From Liquidambar formosana (taxonomy: Eukaryota > Streptophyta > Magnoliopsida > Saxifragales > Altingiaceae), in contig CM077827.1 in NCBI GenBank assembly GCA_039720395.1, positions 17,967,822 through 18,031,821 of the forward strand: DNA of 64,000 bases. The letters are read 5' to 3'. Positions within the stretch are counted from its first letter, which is position 1, and each line of letters begins with the position of its first letter. The translations under genes were made by a program, and so were the position numbers. Below the pieces are notes generated by a model. That model was given only the letters and a program-made list of their open reading frames with translations, did no database searches and had not been told where the DNA came from. This document shows positions 44,219-54,099 of this stretch, one piece after another.

Positions 44219-46932
44219 TGTGAACCCCGGAAATTGGGCCCACGAGGGATTTACGAAAAGGTTGTGTGGGTTTTGAAAACACAAAGGAGTCGCCACCTTA
44301 TTTTTTAAAGGAAACAAGGAAAACCCTAAACAGTTTGTTTTAGGAAAACAATTTGAATGACTCCATAAAAAAGGAAAGGCAAAAACCAATCTTTTGGAAA
44401 CCAAAGAAATCGGGGATTCGGAGGCTAAGTTATGACATGGGAAGGTTCTAGGTAAAGCCTATAGGCACCCATGTCACCCTTTCGGTCTCTCAGTTCATTT
44501 GGGCTAAATCAAGATCTTTTCCATACAAAAATCAGCAAGTATATCATCACAAGACAGCATGCATATCATATATTTCATTCATCCATCCATGCATAATAAA
44601 CACATAAAAACAGAAAATAAAGAAAAAAGAAAACAAAACAAAAAGAAGCCTAGGATGTTTGGATCCTAGAATGGACTTGAGCCTCACGAAGAGCGCCTAC
44701 GTACCATGCAACGAAATACATGGATCAAAGTCCACGTAGTTCGATTAGAACTAGGGCTAAGACTTAATACAAACCTATGGTTAAAACCCTAGGTTTCCTT
44801 ATTTGATCAAAAGAATTGAATTTGATAGAGAGTTTGATTTTGGAAAGAAATCCACAAAATGGAAGCTTTAATAAAAACCAGAATTTTATGGGTTAAGGAA
44901 ACCCTTGATTAGAACCATAGGATCACATTAAAAATTAACCCTAAAGAGGGAGAAGGGAAAGAGTTAAGGGAGAGAGGTGAATTGGGGCACCTTCATACCC
45001 ACTTACCTGAGCGCAATAGCTCCAAGCATTAGCCATTTCATGCATTGGGCAGCCCTATTTGCCATAGGACAAATACCACACCTATTTGCACCCTTACAAG
45101 TGCTCAAAACCATGCAAATACAATGATATGCAAATCTGGACAGAATAGTATTATGGCCTAAAATCATCTACTAAGCATGCTAACAGCAAAAACAGCAAAC
45201 TTTCATAGGCCCTAACATATTCCTAGAACCATATCATGCATAAAACCCTAGAAATCAACTAACATGCATGCAAAAATATCATGTTTACTCCATATGAAAA
45301 ATTTATACAGCAAACATGAAGAAAAACCAATAAAAAACCTACTTTAACATGCTGTATAAAAACAAACACAAAACAAAGACTCTAAAACCCTAAACTCACA
45401 AATATGCTTGAAAACATACAAAACCAATTCTAAACATGCTAAAATAAAACTAAACAGAACCTAAACCATGCATATTGATTAACTAAAACAATAAAACATG
45501 ACAAAAAACCTAACTCTAACATGCAACATCACTATCCTAGAACAAGGACAACAGAAACACAAGAATCATAACTATGCATTGAAACTCATGAACTAACTCT
45601 AAGGCATGCAAAACTCCTCATGAACATCATCAATATCGTATGTATTAACTACTAGAAACTTCAATTCATGGTAAAAATTATAAGCATGGCATGCAATAGA
45701 GCTATCCTACATGATACCTTAGTTTAAGCTTGAATAGAGAAGGAGAATACCTTAGGAAGAGCCTTCTTTGCTGCTGTATGAACTCCCTCTTGCTCTTGTG
45801 GATGTCTTCAATCAATATTCTTCAAGGCTACAGCAAGAACTCCAGCTCTCCTTCAAGTTTCTCTCTCTTATTCTCTCTCAAACACTCAAGTTTTAATGCA
45901 TAAAGTGGCTCCCCTTGTGCTGAAGCATAGGGGGTATTTATAGAGTTTCATTAAGATTAACCAATGGGTGGGATTAAAACCCTAAAAATTAATCCAAGGG
46001 CTATTAGAGACCCCCTTGGGGCTTAAGTAACTCAGAAGTTACCAAAAAATAGAAGGAAACTCGTCCAAAAGAGCTCAAATACGTCAAAATAGGCAAGAGT
46101 CCGCTTCAGCAAGGAGTTAGAGTGAAAATAGGAAAGTGGTCTCGGGTGACCACCAGGGCTTGGGCGGCTAGCCACCTGGGCCCAGGCGGCTAGCCGCCCG
46201 GGGCTGGGTGGTCACCCGAGCCCACTCCGGATTTTTGCTTATTTTTGACTCCTACTGCTTCTAGAAGTGTTTCAGGGGCCAAATGAACTCCAATTTTGAT
46301 GAAACAAAAGCCAAAACGACCGTGTTTCGATGAGGAATATGTTTTTGAACATTTTAGGGTGAAAACCACTAACCATGGGGGCATGGTTAGGTTTGAACAA
46401 GGCGGTTAACCACTATGTTCTACCTTTGCTAAGCATAGGCATGCACATAGGGTCAAACCAAACACTTTCCATATCAAAATTGAACTTCATAAAACACTTT
46501 TGGGAGTAAAATGATGACTAATGAAAGTCAATTTGAAAAGATTTGGTTGGTAATTGTGAGTTAATTAAAGCTAACCCAAAGAAGGGTCAATTAACCAATC
46601 TTGAACTACATCGAGCCATTTTAATCCCAAGCCATTGATTTATCAAATTGAACCTAGAAATACCTCCTGTGCATCCATATGAACTCCAATTGACAATTTG
46701 GAGATCATTTCAAAGTCAAATGAAAAGTTTGGGACTTAAAAGACAATTATGCCCCTCAAGTCACAAAAGCTCTTATTATCCCTCAAGATCAACTCCAATT
46801 TGAACCAAAATTCACACCCATTGTCCTTGTGACCGTAGAAACCTAATGCAAGTGACTAGACTCAAAAATAAAACAAAAAACATGCATGGAATGATGAGCC
46901 CTAGTAAGGTGGTGCAAAAATGGGGTGTGACA
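44219..46932 (-). repeat. 3' LTR of the minus-strand TAT element (type 1)
   Basis: TGTGAACCCCGG to GGGGTGTGACA on the plus strand, 2714 bp. The TATA box (TATTTATA on plus) is at 45935-45942 and the GC-rich palindrome at 46141-46220. The pentamer outside is TTATT; the partner end is not in the window. Confidence 0.93.
46141..46220. repeat. GC-rich palindrome in U3 of the TAT 3' LTR
   Basis: CTCGGGTGACCACC and GGTGGTCACCCGAG are perfect 14-bp arms around an 80-bp unit whose centre holds GGGCGGCTAGCC and GGCGGCTAGCCGCC. Best preserved copy in the window. Confidence 0.85.
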
Positions 46933-46945
46933 GAAGCCCCTCATT
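46933..46945 (-). promoter_or_regulatory. Probable polypurine tract of the TAT element
   Basis: On the minus strand AATGAGGGGCTTC directly precedes the 3' LTR start TGTCACACC; purine-rich and in the expected place, though short. Confidence 0.4.
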
Positions 46946-47070
46946 GGCGAACAAGTTACACTTGTGAACCAATGATAAAGAACAACCCATATTTGCCAAA
47001 AAGCCTGGAGAAATCACACACTGATACCAACAAGGATAGGAGGTTGAAAACCTGAGACTGAAATAAGGAA

Positions 47071-48592
47071 GTGTACTCAAGTCATGAGTATACTTAAACC
47101 ACTGGGGGTTGATGATTGACAAGAGAAGCATATTCAAGCCACTACGAATGAACATACTTTTGAAATGGAGAAATATATTCTAGTCACGAATATATTTAAC
47201 CAAGTGATTGAGAATGAAATCTGAGAAGTACGTTCAAGTGATGAACATACCTTTGAAATGGGGAAATATATTCTGGTCACGAATATATTTAACCAAGTAG
47301 TAAAAAGGGACTGAGAAGTATACTCAAGTGATGAGTACACTTTTGAAATGGAGAAATATATTCAGGTCACGAATGTATTTAACCAAGTGATTGAAACAAA
47401 CTGAGAAGTATACTCAAGTGATGAGTACACTTTTGAAATGGAGAAATATATTCAGTTCACGAATATATTTAACCAAGTAGATGACAAGTATGCTCAAGTG
47501 ATGAACACACTATTGAAATGGAGAAATATATCCAAGTGATGGATATATTTAACCAAGTAATTGACAAATGATCTGAGAAGTGTACTCAAGTGATGAGTAC
47601 ACCATTGAAATGGAGAAATATATTCAAGTGATGAATATATTTAACCAAGTAAGTGACAAGTATATTCAAGTGATGAACATACCATTGAAATGGAGAAATA
47701 TATCCAAGCGATGGATATATTTAACCAAGTGATTGACAAATGATCTGAGAGGTATACTCAAGTGATGAGCATACCTTTGAAATGGAGAAATATATTCTAG
47801 TCACGAATATATTTAACCAAGTAAGTGACAAGTATGTTCAAGTGATGAACATACCATTGAAATGGATAAATATATCCAAGCGATGGATATATTTAACCAA
47901 GTAATTGACAAATGATCTGAGAGGTATACTCAAGTGATGAGCATACCTTTGAAATGGAGAAATATATCCAAGTGATGAATATACTTAACCAAGTGATTGA
48001 CAGGTATGTTCAAGTGATGAATATACCATTGAAATGGAGAAATATATCCAAGCGATGGATATATTTAACCAAGTGATTGACAAATGATCTGAGAGGTATA
48101 CTCAAGTGATGAGCATACCTTTGAAATGGAGAAATATATTCTAGTCACGAATATATTTAACCAAGTAAGTGACAAGTATATTCAAGTGATGAACATACCA
48201 TTGAAATGGAGAAATATATCCAAGCGATGGATATATTTAACCAAGTGATTGACAAATGATCTGAGAGGTATACTCAAGTGATGAGCATACCTTTGAAATG
48301 GAGAAATATATTCTAGTCACGAATATATTTAACCATATAAGTGACAAGTATGTTCAAGTGATGAACATACCATTGAAATGGAGAAATATATCCAAGCGAT
48401 AGATATATTTAACCAAGTAAGTGACAAGTATGTTCAAGTGATGAACATACCATTGAAATGGAGAAATATATCCAAGTGATGAATATATTTAACCAAGTAG
48501 GATAGAGAGTGAGGATTTGAAACTGAGAAGCATATTCAAAGGGTGAATACACTTTTGAAATGGAAGAACATATTCAAGTGATGAATATATTC
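47071..48592. repeat. Array of about 35 small stem-loops in tandem
   Basis: Two alternating hairpins. Type A is like GTATGTTC-AAGTGAT-GAACATAC (8-bp arms); type B is like AATATATCC-AAGCGAT-GGATATATT or AATATATTC-TAGTCAC-GAATATATT (9-bp arms). They are linked by TTGAAATGGAGA (A to B) and TTAACCAAGT plus variable bases (B to A). From about 47579 the pattern A-B-A-B repeats with a period near 172 bp (A units at 47579, 47752, 47924, 48097, 48268). The array lies in the 3' untranslated part of the TAT element and upstream of the antisense gene. Confidence 0.93.
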
Positions 48593-48882
48593 AACCAAGT
48601 GGGATGGAAAATCAAGATTTGAAATGAGGATATATGATCAATTTATCAAGATAGAACAAGCATGGTGCACATTGTCACTTGAGTTGGCATGGCACAGGGG
48701 AAATATATTCAACCCTTTTGAACATAAAATCAATTCAAAGAATTGATTTCAAGATGAAATTTGATTGATTTTAAGCTCAAAAAGTGTTGAATATCTCATT
48801 TGGAAGAAGGTTTGATCACGCGTTAAGGCGAGACAAAGCGAGAGAGAAAGCCAAAACAAAGTGGCTTGGGTGACCTTTTCCC

Positions 48883-48889
48883 TATAAAA
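48883..48889 (+). promoter_or_regulatory. TATA box of the antisense plant-mobile-domain gene
   Basis: TATAAAA lies 50 bp before the ATG at 48939, leaving room for a short leader (CTACTTGTATTCATTCATT). Position and strand fit a dedicated promoter. Confidence 0.6.
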
Positions 48890-48938
48890 ACACATCCAAG
48901 AGGTTCCTAAACCTACTTGTATTCATTCATTAGAAATT

Positions 48939-50225
48939 ATGGAGGCTCTAGACAAATTTTTAGGAGGGTTTTTGAGAGTTATGAGTGCTGAAGCAAAATC
49001 TGAGTTCAAGTGCTTTGGCTTGGATCCATTGCTTTCCTTGAGGCATGTAAAGCTTGAAACGAACTTCTTGACTACTGCTACATATTTTTGGGATCCCCAA
49101 ATTCATGTGTTCCGCTTCAACTATGAAGAACTGTGCCCAACCATGGAGGAATTTTGCGCGTTGTATGGAGTTTCACCGGTAAGTCCTTTCATACTCCCTA
49201 CTCCTCGCCCAAGCTTTCTTACTTCTTTTTCCAACCTCTTTGGGATTCACCCACAATATGCCTCTACGTTTGTAAAGGACCATATGGTAGACTTAATGAA
49301 ATTGGCAACCTCTTTTTTGGCCTATGATAGTAAAGGTATTTTGAAATTTACCTTTCCTATTAAATATGCACTTGCCTTTTGCCTCATTGGTCGTTTCCTT
49401 ATTTCAACTGGTACTCCACATGTTCCCATACAAATCTGTGAGTTGATTTATCTCCTTGCCAAAGGCCATAACCTGAGTCCCATGGTACTAGCTGAAACCC
49501 TGAATTGCTTGGATAAAACTTATGAGGACCCAAAACTTCCTTTAGGAGGTAGCCCCATTCTGCTGCAAATGTGGTTGCTTGAAAGGCTGAATTTCTTATC
49601 ACCCACTGTCATTGCACCATACAAGCCCCAGTATTACTGCCTTCGCCGCATTGAACTGCCTGGGCAATTTTCATTGAGAGATTGGCTAGGTTACTTCCAA
49701 ACCCTTTCATAGAGTAATATCAAGTGGTTCGTCTCTATATGGGGCTGCAGTGAACGGGTGCTTCTGCGGACTTCTGGATGTGCCATGGTGAGACTCATAG
49801 GACTGAGGTCTACTTCCTTCTATTAGCCTTCAAGGGTTCTTCGTCAGATGGGTGCCATGCAAACCATACCCACTTCCTTAAAAGGTGACTATCCTGTGGT
49901 GCCTGCGGGTCTTTCTGTAGTGACTTGGGCGAAGGATCAATGGCCTAGCAAGTTGACACTGACTCAAGTTACGAATACTGATGGTCCATATATGATAAGC
50001 CTCGAGTACAAGGAATAGTTGAAAAGCAATTTAGGTGAGAGAGAGACTACTCAAAGAGAAAGGATTTTTGGACTTATCAAGAATGATGGACTTGGACCTT
50101 GCAGAGAAGATATTATGAAAGTAGTGACAGCAACTTACGAACACGACTTGACGAAGAAAAGAAGACACGAAAGAGAGAAGAAGAAAGCTGAAAAGCGAGC
50201 TGCAAAGAAGCCCAGGGAAAATTGA
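48939..50225 (+). pseudogene. Antisense plant-mobile-domain-like gene of the TAT element
   Basis: Frame from ATG 48939 to TGA ending 50225, 428 codons, interrupted only by TAG at 49710-49712, 49824-49826 and 50016-50018. The N-terminal 257 codons carry the PMD pattern: FKCFGLDPLLSLRHVKLETN, WDPQIHVFRFNYEELCPTME, FCALYGVSP. Later parts include LLRTSGCAMVRLIGLRSTSF and a lysine/arginine-rich end (KKRRHEREKKKAEKRAAKK) that could be a nuclear signal. PMD proteins include the Arabidopsis MAIN/MAIL group, and PMD genes carried by gypsy elements are known. It lies opposite to the element and converges on integrase. Confidence 0.78.
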
Positions 50226-50576
50226 AGACTCAATAGGATATTTATGGCATATTTATAGTTCTTTTCCTTAATACCAATAAATTGCTATGTCAATCAATTT
50301 TAGTTTTGAATAAATTGCCAATAATAAATCAAGTTTGGGATTTTGTTATTTGATTTAGACCGCACCCAAGGTAACTTTATGGGTTGCCTACGTATCTCCA
50401 TTTTTCTTTTTTTCTTTTTTCTTTTTTTTGCTTTTCTTTCTCTTTTTTTTTTTTTTTGTTTTTTTTTTTTTTTGAATGGAGAATCAGGTCTTACGTAGTT
50501 CTCATGCCTTAACTTTTGCCTAGGCCGCCCTTACGGGTTTTCAACCTAGCAGGCTTCAAACATGATATTTCTTTAA
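50226..50576. other. Gap between converging antisense gene and integrase
   Basis: AT-rich; long T-rich runs (about 50400-50475 on the plus strand). Holds the 3' ends of both genes; no separate signal recognised. Confidence 0.6.
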
Positions 50577-51848
50577 TTAATCCAAATTAGTTGGACGAGC
50601 GAACTCAATTCCATCTAAATCCATGAGGCGAACAGTCCCTGCTGGCAATATTTCTTTGATAATGTATGGTCCACCCCAACTTGGCTTGAATTTTCCCCGC
50701 GGATCGAACACTGGAGCTCTGATTTCTTTCAGCACTACATCCCCTTTCTTTAGACCTCGATCTTTGACATGCTTGTTGAATGCTCTGGTAACTCTCCGCT
50801 GATACCCCTGAACATGATACAGCGCCCTTAAACGCCTTTCATCTAGCAAAGCTAACTCATCATAACGGCTCTTAACCCAGTCCACTTCTGTTATCTGGTT
50901 CTCCAAGGCAACCCTTAGTGAAGGAACTTCCAATTCAACTGGCAACACAGCCTCCATTCCATAAACTAGAGAGTAAGGGGTAGCCCCTGTTGATGACCTT
51001 ATTGATGTTCTGTAACCCCATAGAGCTAACGGTAACTTCTCATGCCAATCTGTGTGTGAGTCCGCAGTCTTCTGCAGTATCTTCTTGATGTTCTTGTTAG
51101 CTGCTTCCATTGCGCCATTAGTCTGAGGACAGTATGGTGACGACAGATGGTGAACTATGCCGTACTTTTGCAAGAGCTCATGGGTTTCTTTGTGAAAGTG
51201 TTGGCCATTGTCTGAGATAACTTCATGCGGTACCCCATCTCGATAGATGATGTTGTGCTGTATGAACTGTGCTACTTTCTTGGAATTCAAAGTCTTGAAG
51301 GACGCTGCTTCCACCCACTTAGTGAAATAGTCGATAGCAACCAGGATGTATTCGTGCCCATTTGACGCCTTTGGCTTGATCTGTCCGATGATATCTATCC
51401 CCCATACTGCGAATGGCCATGGTGACGACATACTTGTTAAAGGCATAGAAGGCAAATGTTGTCCACTGGTGAACAGTTGGCATTTGTGGCACTTCTTGAC
51501 ATGTGCGTGGCAGTTCCTTTCCATGGTAGACCAATAATAGCCTAGCCTCATGATTTTCTTAGCCAACATATAGCCATTCATATGCGGAGCCCCTGTCCCT
51601 TCATGGATTTCTTTAATCAGATGCTCGGCTTCCTCCTCGGTGACACACAGCAGGTGGATCCCGTCGTATGATCTCCTATATAGCTTTCCTCTACAAAGTA
51701 CATAGTGACTCGCCAACCGCCTTAGGGTTTTTCTGTCGATACGAGATGCTCCTTCTGGGTACTCCCTTTCTTCAATGAACTTCATTATGTCATGGAACCA
51801 CGGGTGGCCATCATTTACTTCTCCTCCTCGGATTGCACAATAGTACAC
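50577..51848 (-). CDS. pol: TAT integrase
   Basis: 423-codon open stretch in the same frame as the upstream reverse transcriptase, separated only by a TGA. The zinc domain has IHEG, PHMNG and CHAHVKKCHKCQ (all four ligands present). The core has WGIDIIGQIKP (Asp), VISDNGQHF (Asp) and NGAMEAANKNIKK (Glu), so D,D,E is intact. The C-terminal domain includes KKGDVVLKEI and FKPSWGGPY, a usual gypsy integrase tail without a chromodomain. It would insert the element cDNA. It ends at TAG complementing 50577. Confidence 0.93.
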   Translation of the reverse strand: MYYCAIRGGEVNDGHPWFHDIMKFIEEREYPEGASRIDRKTLRRLASHYVLCRGKLYRRSYDGIHLLCVTEEEAEHLIKEIHEGTGAPHMNGYMLAKKIMRLGYYWSTMERNCHAHVKKCHKCQLFTSGQHLPSMPLTSMSSPWPFAVWGIDIIGQIKPKASNGHEYILVAIDYFTKWVEAASFKTLNSKKVAQFIQHNIIYRDGVPHEVISDNGQHFHKETHELLQKYGIVHHLSSPYCPQTNGAMEAANKNIKKILQKTADSHTDWHEKLPLALWGYRTSIRSSTGATPYSLVYGMEAVLPVELEVPSLRVALENQITEVDWVKSRYDELALLDERRLRALYHVQGYQRRVTRAFNKHVKDRGLKKGDVVLKEIRAPVFDPRGKFKPSWGGPYIIKEILPAGTVRLMDLDGIEFARPTNLD

Positions 51849-51857
51849 GGGCTTGTC

Positions 51858-53315
51858 TCAGCATTCTATCACCAACGGCTTCACATTTCCTCCTTCAAGT
51901 ATTTCCACCATGGATGCTAGGGTCGCCAGGGCATCGACGAACTGGTTCTTGTTTCTTGAAAGGTAGTTGAACTCTATCTCTGAGAACTCCTTGGTTAGAG
52001 CTTCCAGATAGGTATGGTAGGGCAGCAACTTCTCATCTCGAGTTTTCCATTCCCCTTTTATCTGACAAATGATTAGCGCCGAGTCCCCGAACACTTCTAA
52101 TTCTTTGATCCCCAATTCAAGTGCCGCTTCCAATGCTAGGATACAGGCCTCATACTCAGCAATGTTGTTGGTGGCTTCAAACCCCAACTTGACCACCAAC
52201 AGTGTAAATGCCTTTTCAGGTGAGACCAGCAGGACTCCTATCCCATAACCTTTCTTATTGGCTGCCCCATCGAAGTATACTCTCCAAATTTTTCTACCAA
52301 TCTCTAGTACGTCCTCATCTGGGAATTGATCGTTGAACGGAGCGAATGATGACACAGGACAGCTAGCTAGGTAATCTGCAATGACGCTTCCCTTGATAGA
52401 CTTCTGATTCACGTACTTGATGTCAAATTCATTGAGGAGAATTGACCATCGAGCAGTTCTAAATGACAATACTGGCCTTTCTACCAGGTACTTTAACGGG
52501 TCCATGCGACTTATCAAGAACACTTCGAAGGACATCATGTAGTGCCGGAGCTTTTGCGTTGCCCATACTAGTGCCACACAAGCCTTTTCAATGGCATTGT
52601 ATTTCACTTCATAGTCCGTCATTTTCTTGCTTAGGTAGTAGATGGCATTCTCCTTTGTAGACCCTTCGAGATATTGAGCTAACATAGCTCCCGTCGCGGT
52701 TTCGGTGACCGTTAAGTATAACAAGAGCGGTGCACCTTGCCGTGGGGGAACTAAGATTGGAGGATTGATCAAGTATCTCTTAATGGTCTCAAAGGCCTCT
52801 TGGCATTCTTCGTTCCATACTTTTGGCACACCTTTCTTAAGCAATTTGAAGATTGGTTCGCAAACCATGGTCAAGTTGGCGATGAATCGGCTTATGTATT
52901 GAGCCCTTCCCAAGAAACCCCGGATCTGCTTCTCAGTGCTAGGCGGCTCCATCTCCACAATAGCTTTTATCTTCCCTGGGTCCACTTCGATGCTCCTCTG
53001 AGTGATCATGAACCCCAATAGCTTACCTGCAGTGACGCCAAAAGTGCACTTCTGCGGGTTTAAGCGGAGATTATACTTCTTTGCTCGCTCTAGGAACTTC
53101 TCTAGCGCCTTGAAATGCCCTTCTCTATCCACGAACTTCACGATCATATCATCGACATAAACCTCGACTTCCTTATAGATCATATCATGCAACAAGGTCG
53201 TAGCTGCTCTTTGGTAAGTAGCCCCAGTGTTTCTTAAGCCAAAAGGCATTACCTTGTAACAGTACGTTCCCCATTTCGTGATAAAGGCTGTTTTTTCCAT
53301 GTCTTGAGGTGCCAT
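51858..53315 (-). CDS. pol: TAT reverse transcriptase C-part and two RNase H domains
   Basis: 485-codon stretch. Reverse transcriptase continues with MPFGLRNTGATYQRA and catalytic YVDD (EVYVDDMIV). The first, gypsy-type RNase H region (YLTVTETATGAMLAQ ... YYLSKKMTDYEVKYNAIEK) lacks the first catalytic Asp. A second RNase H follows with YFDGAANKKGYGIGVLL, AEYEACILALEAA, FGDSALIICQ and FVDALATLAS, the four acidic positions of an active archaeal-type enzyme. It ends at TGA 51858-51860, which fits a CGA Arg codon after a C-to-T change, and integrase follows in frame. Confidence 0.93.
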   Translation of the reverse strand: MAPQDMEKTAFITKWGTYCYKVMPFGLRNTGATYQRAATTLLHDMIYKEVEVYVDDMIVKFVDREGHFKALEKFLERAKKYNLRLNPQKCTFGVTAGKLLGFMITQRSIEVDPGKIKAIVEMEPPSTEKQIRGFLGRAQYISRFIANLTMVCEPIFKLLKKGVPKVWNEECQEAFETIKRYLINPPILVPPRQGAPLLLYLTVTETATGAMLAQYLEGSTKENAIYYLSKKMTDYEVKYNAIEKACVALVWATQKLRHYMMSFEVFLISRMDPLKYLVERPVLSFRTARWSILLNEFDIKYVNQKSIKGSVIADYLASCPVSSFAPFNDQFPDEDVLEIGRKIWRVYFDGAANKKGYGIGVLLVSPEKAFTLLVVKLGFEATNNIAEYEACILALEAALELGIKELEVFGDSALIICQIKGEWKTRDEKLLPYHTYLEALTKEFSEIEFNYLSRNKNQFVDALATLASMVEILEGGNVKPLVIEC

Positions 53316-53321
53316 CTTTAT

Positions 53322-53934
53322 CTAGTTATACCCGGAGAATCCGTCCATGAAGGAGAGGAGTGCATGTCCCACTGTGCTGTCCACCAACACGTCGATATGG
53401 GGTAAAGGAAAGTCATCCTTAGGGCTCGCGGCGTTGAGATCTCGGAAATCGACACACATCCTTACTTTCCCATCTTTTTTAGGCACAGGCAATATATTTG
53501 ACAACCACTCGGGGTACTCCACAACTTGGAGGAAACCCGCATCTAGTTGTTTAGTTACCTCTTCTTTTACTTTTAGAGCCCATTCTGGTTTTAATCTTCT
53601 GAGTTTCTGCTTTATCGGCTTCTTTAGGGAATTAGTGGGGATATAGTGTTGCACAATATCGGGGTCAATGCCAGGCATGTCTTCATAAGACCATGCAAAA
53701 GCCATAATGTTGGCTTTCAAGAGAGAGATCATCTTTTCTTTTTCAACGGGGGAGAGGGTTTTCCCAATTTTAACTATTCTTGGCAATTCATTCATCCCTA
53801 AGTTGATTGATTCCAATTTATCCATATTAGGTTCGATGACGCCCCTTTTCCTTTGCTCAACGAGCTCCGAGGGGACATCGTTCCTAGGATCTATATCCAT
53901 GCCATAAATATCCATAGAGGAGAGAAAAGAGACA
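53322..53934 (-). pseudogene. pol: TAT reverse transcriptase N-part (exon after the intron)
   Basis: Begins at 53934 after the predicted 3' splice site. The first Met is at 53915 (MDIYGMDIDP). It contains the thumb-linked region LKPEWALKVKEEV, WLSNILPVPKKDGKVRMCVD and FPLPHIDVLVD. It ends FMDGFSGYN then TAG (53322-53324), where Gln is expected (GYNQIKMAP); the frame resumes two codons later. This single stop separates the fingers from the palm of the enzyme, so the copy should be inactive. Confidence 0.88.
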
Positions 53935-54099
53935 CTGCATATATAGAGAAAGAAAACACACTTTATTGACTAGGAATAGTAGGAATGACACACAAAAGAA
54001 GAAAGAAAACAAACAAATCTGTATCAATACTATGACTCCACAAGGTGAGTTAAGTAGATACATCTTATTGAATTAGGGAAACTAAACTAAGACACCTAC
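53935..54099 (-). other. Predicted 165-nt intron between protease and reverse transcriptase
   Basis: On the minus strand the donor is CTT/GTAGGT (54099) and the acceptor TCTATATATGCAG/TGTC (53935). Removing it joins ...AGC AGC TT to T GTC TCT TTT, keeping frame with the downstream ATG and skipping the TAG at 54096-54098. The intron contains several stops in that frame and a pyrimidine-rich tract before the acceptor. Introns at this place are known in Ogre/TAT elements. Confidence 0.72.

Noticed and set aside
47071..48592. CRISPR-like array
   Set aside because: Repeats are imperfect palindromes with no unique spacers, in a plant retrotransposon; a tandem hairpin array explains them.
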